Part shown: piece after piece, positions 24,360 to 31,824 of the stretch
Position numbering within the stretch: the first letter of the stretch is position 1
Layout of the letters: each line of letters begins with the position of its first letter
Assembly: GCA_027068085.1 (NCBI GenBank)
Contig: JAMOUQ010000030.1
Location: forward strand, 62,001-126,000
Reading direction: 5' to 3'
Source: Desulfobacteraceae bacterium
GTDB taxonomy: Bacteria > Desulfobacterota > Desulfobacteria > Desulfobacterales > Desulfosarcinaceae
Length of the DNA stretch: 64,000 bases
Position numbers and translations under genes: made by a program
The notes under the pieces: generated by a model
What the model saw: only the letters and a program-made list of their open reading frames with translations
Database searches by the model: none
Told to the model about the DNA's origin: nothing

Positions 24360-26447
24360 ATGTCTGAGCAACGGATAACATCCCATCCCATCCTGGAGGT
24401 GCCCCGGCGCAAGACCGTCGGCTTCACCTGGAACGGCGAAACGCTCGAGGGCTTTGCCGGCGAAATGATCAGTTCCGCATTGATCGCCAACGACATCCAT
24501 GTCTTCGGCCACCACCCCAAGGACGGAAGCCCCCAGGGAATCTTCTGTGCCAACGGGCAGTGCTCCCAGTGTCTGGTAATGGCCGACGGGCTGCCGGTCA
24601 AGGCCTGCATGACCCCTTTGAAGGAAGGCATGGCCATAACCGGCGTCGAGGGCCTGCCGGAGCTTCCCCTCATCCGGGAGGCTGTGGCAACAGGAGAGAT
24701 TCCGACCATCGACACCGAGGTCCTCATCATCGGCGGCGGGCCGGCCGGCCTTTCGGCCGCCATCGAGCTTGGCAAGCGCGGCATCCGGACCCTGCTGGTC
24801 GATGACAAGGACCGCCTGGGCGGCAAGCTGGTGCTTCAGACCCACAAGTTTTTCGGCTCGGTGGCCGACTCCCACGCCGGAACCCGCGGTTTTGAAATCG
24901 GTCGCATCCTGGAAGAAGAACTGGGCCGGCACCAATCGGTGCAGGTCTGGCTCGACACCACCGCCGTGGGTGTCTTTTCCGACAAGATCGTGGGCCTGGT
25001 AAAAGGCCGGAAGTACTACCTTGCAAGGCCCCAAAAGCTGCTGGTGGCAACCGGTGCCCGCGAAAAGATGCTCGCCTTTCCCGGCAACACCCTGCCCGGG
25101 GTCTACGGGGCCGGGGCTTTTCAGACCCTGGTAAACCGCGACCTGGTACGCTCTTCCAGGCGCGTCCTGATCGTGGGCGGCGGCAACGTGGGCCTGATTG
25201 CCGGCTACCATGCCATCCAGGCCGGAATCGAAGTGGTGGCCCTGATCGAGGCCCTGCCGGAAGTCGGCGGTTACAAGGTCCATGCCGACAAGCTCAGGCG
25301 GATGGGAGTGCCCATCTTCACCCGCCACACCGTTGTGGCGGCCCACGGCAAGCAGCAGGTGGAAGCGGTCACCATCGGACGACTGGACGATAACTGGAAG
25401 GTCATCGAGGGCTCTGAAAAGACCTACGCCGTGGACACGGTCCTGATCGCCGTGGGCCTGGCCGAGGTCAATGAATTTTATCTCAAGGCCAAGCAGTTCG
25501 GCATGGATGCCTGGTGCGCCGGCGACGCCCGGGAAATCGCCGAGGCCTCGGCAGCCATGTTCACCGGCAAGGTGGCCGGGTTCAAGATAGCCAAGGCCCT
25601 GGGCAAGGAAACCGGCCCGGTGCCCGAGCAGTGGAACATGAAGGCCGAGATCCTCAAGAGCCGGCCCGGCAAACCGGTGAACCGGCCCGAACCGGCGGCC
25701 GAAGAAGGCGTCTTTCCGGTCTTTCACTGTTACCAGGAAGTACCCTGCAACCCCTGCACCTCGGTCTGCCCGGTCAAGGCGGTCCATACCGAAAACGACC
25801 TGATAACCGGCCTGCCCTACCGGGACGAAAGCATCGATTGCACCGGCTGCCTCAACTGCGTGGCCGTTTGCCCCGGCCTGGCCATCACCCTGGTGGACTA
25901 TCGCAAGGACCCTGAAAATCCCCTGGTGACCATTGCCTACGAGATCTGGCGCACCACGGTCGAGGTCGGCCAGCAGGTCACGGTCACCGACGCCGACGCC
26001 GCGGTCCTGGGCCGCTACACGGTTTCAAAGATAAGGGTCAAGAAGAAATACCCCAAGACCATCCTGGTCCAGGTCCGGATGCCGAAGGAACTGGCCAAAA
26101 AGGCCGCCGGCATCCAGGTGATCGAAAAACAGGCCGATCCCCTGGCGACCTACAACCGCCAGCCGGTGGACGACGATGCGGTTGTATGCCGCTGCGAAAG
26201 GGTCACCGCCGGCCGTATCAGGGAAGCCATCCGCAGCGGGGTGCGGGACATGAATCAGCTCAAGGCCCTGACTCGGGCCGGCATGGGCGCCTGCGGCTCC
26301 AAGACCTGCCGGCCCATGATCTGGCGCATCTTCCAGGAAGAAGGCATCGATCCGGGCCAGGTGACCGACAGGGTCGACCGCCCGCTGTTCGTCGAGGTTC
26401 CCATGGGTTACTTCGCCGGTATCGAGGGAGGTGCGGACAATGAATAA
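24360..26447 (+). CDS. FAD/iron-sulfur dehydrogenase, large subunit (sarcosine-oxidase-alpha / HcnAB-like)
   Basis: This 695-residue multidomain redox protein is cytoplasmic. An N-terminal plant-type [2Fe-2S] domain carries Cys63, Cys68, Cys71 and Cys83. A pyridine-nucleotide-disulfide-type FAD fold follows (GGGPAGLSAA at about residue 123, second Rossmann VLIVGGGNVGL at about 270). An 8Fe-8S ferredoxin-like insert (PCNPCTSVCP and CTGCLNCVAVCP, about residues 460-510) and a C-terminal BFD-like [2Fe-2S] site (Cys610, Cys612, Cys645, Cys650) complete it. The layout matches alpha subunits of dye-linked proline dehydrogenase, sarcosine oxidase and HCN synthase families. GGAGG lies 7 bases before the ATG. 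It overlaps the small-subunit gene by 8 bases. The [8Fe] insert suggests electrons go to ferredoxin or a membrane carrier. Confidence 0.88.
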   Translation: MSEQRITSHPILEVPRRKTVGFTWNGETLEGFAGEMISSALIANDIHVFGHHPKDGSPQGIFCANGQCSQCLVMADGLPVKACMTPLKEGMAITGVEGLPELPLIREAVATGEIPTIDTEVLIIGGGPAGLSAAIELGKRGIRTLLVDDKDRLGGKLVLQTHKFFGSVADSHAGTRGFEIGRILEEELGRHQSVQVWLDTTAVGVFSDKIVGLVKGRKYYLARPQKLLVATGAREKMLAFPGNTLPGVYGAGAFQTLVNRDLVRSSRRVLIVGGGNVGLIAGYHAIQAGIEVVALIEALPEVGGYKVHADKLRRMGVPIFTRHTVVAAHGKQQVEAVTIGRLDDNWKVIEGSEKTYAVDTVLIAVGLAEVNEFYLKAKQFGMDAWCAGDAREIAEASAAMFTGKVAGFKIAKALGKETGPVPEQWNMKAEILKSRPGKPVNRPEPAAEEGVFPVFHCYQEVPCNPCTSVCPVKAVHTENDLITGLPYRDESIDCTGCLNCVAVCPGLAITLVDYRKDPENPLVTIAYEIWRTTVEVGQQVTVTDADAAVLGRYTVSKIRVKKKYPKTILVQVRMPKELAKKAAGIQVIEKQADPLATYNRQPVDDDAVVCRCERVTAGRIREAIRSGVRDMNQLKALTRAGMGACGSKTCRPMIWRIFQEEGIDPGQVTDRVDRPLFVEVPMGYFAGIEGGADNE

Positions 26448-27594
26448 TTTCGACGTGATAGTGATCGGAGCCGGTTCCATCGGCGTACCCGCGGCCATGG
26501 CCCTGGGGCAGGCGGGAGTCAAAACCCTGGTGATAGACCGGAGGCCCTCGCCCGGCCAGGGCGAAAACAAGCACGCCATCGGCGGTGTGCGGGCGACCCA
26601 CACCGACCCGGCCAAGATAACCACCTGTCTGCGTTCCCTGGAGATTTTTTCGACCTGGAAGCAGGTCCACGGAGACGATATCGAATGGCTCCGGGGCGGA
26701 TACGCCTTTCCGGTGTACCGGGCCGAGGAGGAAAAACTGCTCAAGTCGTTTCTGCCGACGCAGAAAAAGCACGGCCTGAAGATCGATTTTGTCGATGACG
26801 GCCGCATGCGGAAAATCATCCCCGGCATCAATCCCGAAGGACTCATGGGCGGCACCTTTTCTCCCAATGACGGCTCGGTCTCGCCGTTGCTGGCCATCAA
26901 CGCCTTCTATAGAAAGGCCGTCGCTAACGGGGTGACCTTCCGCTTCAAGGAGAAAGTGGTCTCCATCACCAGGGAAAACGGGCAGGTCACCGGCGTCAGG
27001 ACCGACAAGAGCGAATACCGCTGTCCGGTGGTCATCGACGCCGCCGGCGCCGGCAGCGTGGAGCTGGGACGCGCCATCGGCTCCGAAGTGCCCGTATACC
27101 CGGAGTCCCACGAAGCCGGCATAACCGAACCGGTACAGATGTTCTGTCCCACCATGGTGGTGGATCTGAGGCCGGCCGAAGGCTCGAAAAACTACTATTT
27201 CTACCAGAACCGGCACGGCCAGGTGGTTTTCTGCATAACCCCCGATCCGCCCATTGCCGGAACGGACTACAACGAGACCTCGGTCTTTTTGCCCCAGGTC
27301 TGCCGCCGCATGGTGGACCTGCTGCCGCGCCTGGCAAATCTCAGGGTCAGGCGAGTATGGCGGGGGCTGTATCCCATGACCAAGGACGGCTCGCCCCTGG
27401 TGGGCTGGAACCGGGAAATAAAAGGCCTGCTGCACGCAGTGGGCATGTGCGGCCAGGGATTCATGCTCGGCCCGGGCCTGGGGGAAATCCTGGCCCGCCT
27501 GGTAAGGGAGCAAAGCACGGCCGCCGACAAGATGGTGCTCGAAGCCTTTTCCCTCTACCGCGATGTCGGAGACAAAATGGAAGCCCTGAAATAA
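26440..27594 (+). CDS. FAD-dependent amine/amino-acid dehydrogenase, DAO-type subunit
   Basis: This 384-residue member of the D-amino-acid-oxidase fold begins with the FAD-binding VIVIGAGSIGVPAAMAL and has the C-terminal second FAD contact GLLHAVGMCGQGFMLGPGLG. Relatives are sarcosine oxidase beta, glycine oxidase, HcnC and the beta subunit of L-proline dehydrogenase; all oxidise a C-N bond of an amine or amino acid. It pairs with the preceding subunit, which passes the electrons on. ATG 26440 has GGGAGG 8 bases upstream; the GTG at 26431 is less likely. The amine substrate is not deducible from sequence; glycine/sarcosine, proline or a D-amino acid are candidates. Confidence 0.87.
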   Translation: MNNFDVIVIGAGSIGVPAAMALGQAGVKTLVIDRRPSPGQGENKHAIGGVRATHTDPAKITTCLRSLEIFSTWKQVHGDDIEWLRGGYAFPVYRAEEEKLLKSFLPTQKKHGLKIDFVDDGRMRKIIPGINPEGLMGGTFSPNDGSVSPLLAINAFYRKAVANGVTFRFKEKVVSITRENGQVTGVRTDKSEYRCPVVIDAAGAGSVELGRAIGSEVPVYPESHEAGITEPVQMFCPTMVVDLRPAEGSKNYYFYQNRHGQVVFCITPDPPIAGTDYNETSVFLPQVCRRMVDLLPRLANLRVRRVWRGLYPMTKDGSPLVGWNREIKGLLHAVGMCGQGFMLGPGLGEILARLVREQSTAADKMVLEAFSLYRDVGDKMEALK

Positions 27595-27603
27595 GAATAT
27601 CTC

Positions 27604-27652
27604 GGCCGCCCGGCGGCCACATTTGCGTTCAAACCGTCCCTTGCGGACGGTT
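27604..27652 (+). repeat. two inverted repeats before the operon terminator
   Basis: GGCCGCC-C-GGCGGCC (27604-27618) and AACCGTCC-CTTGC-GGACGGTT (27632-27652) are perfect inverted repeats in the 3' untranslated region of the FAD dehydrogenase operon, just ahead of its terminator. Confidence 0.55.
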
Positions 27653-27675
27653 ACCTCGTCCCTCCTCTTGGTTGA

Positions 27676-27710
27676 CCCGGCCGGCGTAATGCCGGCCGGG
27701 TTTTCTTTTC
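27676..27710 (+). terminator. rho-independent terminator of FAD dehydrogenase operon
   Basis: A perfect 10-bp stem, CCCGGCCGGC / GCCGGCCGGG with loop GTAAT, is followed by TTTTCTTTTC. Two further hairpins precede it at 27604-27618 and 27632-27652. Confidence 0.9.
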
Positions 27711-27805
27711 TATTGACTTGACCTGTTCACAGGCTAAGCTAATTGGCCATCGACAAAACAGAGGCCCGGATCCGCGGACCGCCGGGTGCCAGGAAGGATT
27801 GCAAA

Positions 27806-28660
27806 ATGCTCAGTGAAAAGAACATCGGCTTCATCGGCGCAGGCAACATGGGCGAAGCCCTGATCAGCGGACTTACAAGTTCGGATTCCTGCAGCCCGGA
27901 CCGGATCATCTGCTCCGATCTCAGGCAGGATCGCCTCGACGAGCTTGCCGCCAGGTTCGGCATCGCCACCACCACGGACAACACCGAAGTGGTCAGCCGT
28001 TCGGATATCGTGGTCTATGCCATAAAGCCCCAGATCATGGCCGAGGTGCTCAAGGAGACGGTTTCCGGCCTGGACATGAGCAAACTGGTCATCTCGATTG
28101 CCGCCGGGGTGCCCCTGAGCGCCATCGAAAACCGCCTCAACAAGAAACTGCGCCTGATACGGGTGATGCCCAACGTGGCGGTGATGGTCAAGGAAGGTGC
28201 CGCGGCCATAGCCGCCGGACAAAACGCCCTGCCGGAAGACATAGACACGGCCATGGCCATCTTCAACTCGGTGGGCCGTTGCGTATTTTTGAAGGAAAAC
28301 TACCTGCTGGACGCGGTTACCGGGCTTTCCGGCAGCGGGCCGGCCTATATTTTCATGATCGTCGACGCCCTGGCAGATGCCGGGGTCAAGGTCGGGCTCT
28401 CGCGCAAGGAATCCCTCTTTCTGGCCTCCCAGACGGTGCTGGGAGCGGCCAAGATGCTGCTGGAAACCCAAATCCATCCCGGCCAGCTCAAGGACATGGT
28501 GACCTCGCCGGGCGGCACGGCCATTGCCGGGCTGCACACCCTGGAAAAAGGCGGGCTGCGCACCACCCTGATCAATGCCGTGGAGGCGGCCACCCTGCGC
28601 TCCCGGGAGCTGGGCGAGATGATGATGCGCAACTTCGGCAATTCCAAGCATTCAGACTAG
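27806..28660 (+). CDS. proC: pyrroline-5-carboxylate reductase
   Basis: ProC reduces pyrroline-5-carboxylate to proline with NAD(P)H. The 284-residue protein has the N-terminal dinucleotide site IGFIGAGNMGEALISG and the C-terminal helical dimer domain with the family signature SGPAYIFMIVDALADAG followed by the TSPGGTAIAGL motif. The ATG at 27806 follows AGGAAGG by 7 bases; the open frame further left is non-coding. The gene lies beyond a strong terminator, so it is probably not in the FAD dehydrogenase operon. Confidence 0.95.
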   Translation: MLSEKNIGFIGAGNMGEALISGLTSSDSCSPDRIICSDLRQDRLDELAARFGIATTTDNTEVVSRSDIVVYAIKPQIMAEVLKETVSGLDMSKLVISIAAGVPLSAIENRLNKKLRLIRVMPNVAVMVKEGAAAIAAGQNALPEDIDTAMAIFNSVGRCVFLKENYLLDAVTGLSGSGPAYIFMIVDALADAGVKVGLSRKESLFLASQTVLGAAKMLLETQIHPGQLKDMVTSPGGTAIAGLHTLEKGGLRTTLINAVEAATLRSRELGEMMMRNFGNSKHSD

Positions 28661-28835
28661 CCCGGTTTCATTGGTTCCGTCCGGCGGCCGCCATCTTTCG
28701 GGGCCGCAAGTGTAACGTTTCAGGGGCCGACTGCTCAATAGACCACAAAGCTTTGAAAGGGTGTCACCAGATCCGGGTAACCGGTCACCTTGACACCGTG
28801 TGTGAAATCTTTTCCATGAAATAGCCGGAAACCTT

Positions 28836-29534
28836 ATGTTCACTGAAACCGTAAGCGTCACGGCGGCCCTGCTGGCAGGCCTTCTGTCTTTTTTTTCGCC
28901 CTGCGTGCTGCCCCTGATCCCCTCGTATTTTTCCTTCATCACCGGGCTGAACCTGGACCAGTTGTCACAGGCCGCAGACACCGGCATCCGGCGGCGGGTA
29001 ATCGGCATGACGGTGGCCTACGTCCTGGGCTTTTCCGCGGTCTTCATCCTTCTGGGGGCCTCGGCCACCTTAATGGGCAGCCTCTTTGTGACTTACAAGG
29101 ACTGGCTGCGGATCGGCGGCGGTCTGCTGATCATCGTTCTGGGGCTCCACCTGCTGGGCGTATTGCGCATCGGCTGGCTGGAGATGGACAAGCGCATCCA
29201 TTCCGGCCGGGCTCCTGTCCACCTGCTGGGCGTGTTTCTGGTGGGCATGGCCTTTGGGGCCGGCTGGAGCCCGTGCATCGGTCCCATGCTGGGCTCGATC
29301 CTGATCATGGCCGGAAACCAGGAAACCGTCTGGCAGGGCATGGGGCTGCTGGGTGTCTTTTCCCTGGGGCTGGCCCTGCCTTTTCTGATACTTTCCTTTT
29401 TCATCGATTTTCTGCTAAAATTCATCCGCAAGGCCGTGCGCTTTACCGGCTACATCCATAAAATCGCCGGCGGGCTGCTGGTGGCCGTAGGGGCCCTGTT
29501 GCTGGCCGACAAACTGTATTTACTGGCATTTTGA
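28836..29534 (+). CDS. ccdA: CcdA/DsbD-type thiol-disulfide transmembrane transporter
   Basis: CcdA carries reducing power from cytoplasmic thioredoxin across the inner membrane to periplasmic thiol proteins needed for cytochrome c assembly. The 232-residue protein has six hydrophobic segments with the two redox cysteines in FFSPCVLPLIPSY (segment 1) and WSPCIGP (segment 4). The next gene, 9 bases downstream, is a periplasmic thioredoxin and the likely receiver of electrons. The organism's multiheme cytochromes (for example TmcA) give a use for it. Confidence 0.88.
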   Translation: MFTETVSVTAALLAGLLSFFSPCVLPLIPSYFSFITGLNLDQLSQAADTGIRRRVIGMTVAYVLGFSAVFILLGASATLMGSLFVTYKDWLRIGGGLLIIVLGLHLLGVLRIGWLEMDKRIHSGRAPVHLLGVFLVGMAFGAGWSPCIGPMLGSILIMAGNQETVWQGMGLLGVFSLGLALPFLILSFFIDFLLKFIRKAVRFTGYIHKIAGGLLVAVGALLLADKLYLLAF

Positions 29535-29543
29535 GGAGTCGTC

Positions 29544-30020
29544 ATGAAAAACCGCTTCGGGAAGATCGCCGCCCTTGCATTGCTGCTGGCAGCAGTCCTG
29601 GCAATCGACTGCGCCATGGCAGCCGCTGACAGCATCAAGTGGTATTCCTACGAGCAGGGGCGCAGCCTGGCCAGAGACAAGGGGCTGAAAGTAATAGTGA
29701 ATTTCTACGCCGACTGGTGCCACTACTGCAAAAAGATGGAAAAAGAGACCTTTGCCGACCCGGCGGTCATCTCGTATGTCAACCGCCATTTCGTGCCCAT
29801 CAGGATCAATTCTGACAAGGAAAAAAAACTTGCCTCCAGCTTCCGGGTAAGGTCGTTGCCGGCAACCTTTTTCATCGCCGAAGACGGAGCCAAGATCGGC
29901 CAGCTGCCCGGTTACGTTCCTCCGCAAAACATGCTCATCCTGCTGAAGTACATAGGCACCGACAGCTACCGCTCCATGAGCCTCAGGGATTTCGCTTCCC
30001 GGCACAAATCCTCCAAATAA
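29544..30020 (+). CDS. periplasmic thioredoxin-fold protein
   Basis: This 158-residue protein begins with a signal peptide (KNRFGKIAALALLLAAVLAI, cleavage near AMA-AAD) and carries the active site WCHYCK at about residues 58-63 and the cis-Pro in SLPATFF. It resembles the C-terminal domain of DsbD and SoxW-like thioredoxins. Placed right after ccdA, it probably accepts electrons from it and reduces apocytochrome or other periplasmic disulfides. GAGGAG lies about 9 bases before the ATG. Confidence 0.85.
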   Translation: MKNRFGKIAALALLLAAVLAIDCAMAAADSIKWYSYEQGRSLARDKGLKVIVNFYADWCHYCKKMEKETFADPAVISYVNRHFVPIRINSDKEKKLASSFRVRSLPATFFIAEDGAKIGQLPGYVPPQNMLILLKYIGTDSYRSMSLRDFASRHKSSK

Positions 30021-30035
30021 CCGGTACACCAAACC

Positions 30036-30542
30036 ATGCTGTCGAAAATCATTTCAGGAGGTCAGACAGGAGCCGACCGGGCCGGGCTTGATGCCGCCAT
30101 GGACTGCGGCCTGGAGCACGGCGGATGGATACCGCGGGGAAGGCGCACCGAAAAGGGCAGATTGCCGGACCGTTACCGGCTGCGGGAAACAGAAAGCTTC
30201 AGCTACCCGGAACGCACCCTTAAAAACGTGCTGGCCGCCGACGGCACCGTGCTCTTCACCCGGGGCAGGCCCACCGGCGGGTCGGCCCTGACACTGGCGG
30301 TGGCAAGGAAACACCTGCGGCCGGTGCTGCACATCAACCTTTCACGTTACGACCGGCATGCAGCCGCCGTGGCCCTCTATGAATGGCTGGCCGAAAACCG
30401 GATCAGGACCCTAAACGTTGCCGGATCGCGGGAAAGCAAGGATCCCGGTATATACAGCGAAGTTTACGGGGTGATCACCATGGTGATAGAAGCGCTCCGG
30501 GGCAAAAGGGCCCTGTCGCTCTTTGTGCCCCATCAGGAATGA
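30036..30542 (+). CDS. MoCo-carrier-like nucleotide-binding protein
   Basis: This 168-residue protein has the Rossmann-like start KIISGGQTGADRAGLDAA and the GWIPRGRRTEKGRLP loop, then GTVLFTRGRPTGGSALT. This matches the Pfam 'putative molybdenum carrier' family, relatives of lysine-decarboxylase-like (LOG/DprA) folds. In green algae a family member binds molybdenum cofactor; a role in bacteria is not proven. The window contains a tungstopterin enzyme (AOR) about 7 kb away, which is only loose support. It follows the thioredoxin gene by 15 bases. Confidence 0.8.
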   Translation: MLSKIISGGQTGADRAGLDAAMDCGLEHGGWIPRGRRTEKGRLPDRYRLRETESFSYPERTLKNVLAADGTVLFTRGRPTGGSALTLAVARKHLRPVLHINLSRYDRHAAAVALYEWLAENRIRTLNVAGSRESKDPGIYSEVYGVITMVIEALRGKRALSLFVPHQE

Positions 30543-30549
30543 TTTTCGA

Positions 30550-30819
30550 TCACAGGGTGCGGTCCTGAAAATACCTTGCCAGATGGCGCCGCAGCAGGCG
30601 GGCGATGGTGGTGAGCAGAACCAGGAGAGACGGCACCAGCACGGCCAGGGGCATCCAGAAATAATCCCGGTATTCGCTCTGCTCCAGGGCCACCACCATG
30701 CCGGTAAGGCTGAAGAAAATCACCGCCGCCATGGCCGCCGCAACCAGGATGCAGGCCAGGGTCGAATCGTACCAGGGCACCGGAACTTTACGAAAGAGCG
30801 GATTTTCGTCAATACGCAT
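30550..30819 (-). CDS. small two-helix membrane protein
   Basis: This 89-residue protein has two hydrophobic segments (TLACILVAAAMAAVIFFSLT and the stretch after YFWMPLAVLVPSLLVLLTT) separated by a short acidic loop, and a basic C-terminal tail (RLLRRHLARYF), suggesting both ends inside the cell. The ATG at 30819 has GGTGATGG upstream. It converges with the MoCo-carrier-like gene with a 7-base gap. Function unknown. Confidence 0.55.
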   Translation of the reverse strand: MRIDENPLFRKVPVPWYDSTLACILVAAAMAAVIFFSLTGMVVALEQSEYRDYFWMPLAVLVPSLLVLLTTIARLLRRHLARYFQDRTL

Positions 30820-30936
30820 GGCCGGCCATCACCAGACTTTGGGTGCCGGCGCAAAAAGGGATCTGCGCCGGTGATCAGATCCGCATTCTATGCAACGGCG
30901 GCCGGGGTGTCAATGGCCGCTGCGGGGGAAGCTTCC

Positions 30937-31803
30937 ATGAAACCTTTTCCTATGCTGCTTGTCCTGCTTGTCCTGGCCCTGTCCTGTTCGGGCTGCTCTC
31001 AAATCACATCCGGCAAACGCCTGCCGGCAGCCGGAACCATAATCGACCGGTCAACGGGCCTTGAAATATCCTTCGGGCAGCTGCTGGAAGAGCTTTTGCG
31101 GGTGCGGGTGATCTATGCCGGTGAAAAACATACCCGTGCCTGCCACCACGCCATCCAGCTGCGCCTGCTGAAGGCTTTGGCTGATAAAGACCCGGATCTT
31201 ATGGTCGGCATGGAGATGTTTGCCAGGCCTTACCAGGGCGTGCTGGATCTTTGGAGTGCCGGCAAGCTGACCTGGGAAGAGCTTTTGCGCAAGACCCACT
31301 GGTACGCCAACTGGCGCTTCGACGCCGGGCTGTACCGCGGGCTGCTGGAAGAGATTCAGCGCCGCCGCCTGAAACTCGTGGCCCTGAACATCGCCTTTCA
31401 CATCCCGCCCAAGATCGCCGTGGGCGGCATCGAGAACCTGAGCCCGGCCGAAAAAGCCCGGCTTCCCTCATCCATCGACTACGGCGATGCCCGTCACCGG
31501 GCCTATCTAAAGAAGATCTACGAGGCCCATAAACTGAAAGGGCGCGACCGCTTCGAGGACTTTTACGCGGCCCAGTGCGTCTGGGAAGAAATCATGGCCC
31601 AGAGCATAGCCGAAAACCTGGGAAACGGCCGGATGCTGGTCATCCTGGGAAACGGCCATATCTACCGCAAATTCGGAGTCCCCCGGCGGGCCTTCCGGCG
31701 CACCGGGGCTCCGTACAGGACCATCTATCCGGCGGCCGGCCTCAAGGACCTGCCCCAAGACGTGGCCGATTTCATCTGGATTGCCGGCGGCAAACAGCCC
31801 TGA
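30937..31803 (+). CDS. ChaN-like lipoprotein (TraB/ChaN/EreA superfamily)
   Basis: This 288-residue protein starts with a lipoprotein signal (LVLALSCSGC). The mature part has VIYAGEKHTRACHH at about residue 62, the conserved GE-H motif that binds metal or heme in ChaN, then VGMEMF, VALN and a late VILGNGHIY motif. In Campylobacter ChaN binds heme at the surface; other relatives are proteases or esterases. GGGGGAA lies about 6 bases before the ATG at 30937. It sits alone, converging with nrdJ. Confidence 0.82.
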   Translation: MKPFPMLLVLLVLALSCSGCSQITSGKRLPAAGTIIDRSTGLEISFGQLLEELLRVRVIYAGEKHTRACHHAIQLRLLKALADKDPDLMVGMEMFARPYQGVLDLWSAGKLTWEELLRKTHWYANWRFDAGLYRGLLEEIQRRRLKLVALNIAFHIPPKIAVGGIENLSPAEKARLPSSIDYGDARHRAYLKKIYEAHKLKGRDRFEDFYAAQCVWEEIMAQSIAENLGNGRMLVILGNGHIYRKFGVPRRAFRRTGAPYRTIYPAAGLKDLPQDVADFIWIAGGKQP

Positions 31804-31824
31804 CGGGCGGGACAGAAAAAGCGC

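Noticed and set aside
24597-26447. Selfish or mobile origin for the AOR/FAD locus
   Set aside because: There is no integrase, transposase, tRNA or flanking repeat, and base composition is like the neighbours.
27743-27805. Upstream extension of proC
   Set aside because: The open frame runs through the presumed promoter region; the ATG at 27806 with AGGAAGG gives the normal ProC length.
27594-27806. proC as part of the FAD dehydrogenase operon, implying a proline dehydrogenase
   Set aside because: A strong terminator separates them, so adjacency alone cannot define the substrate.
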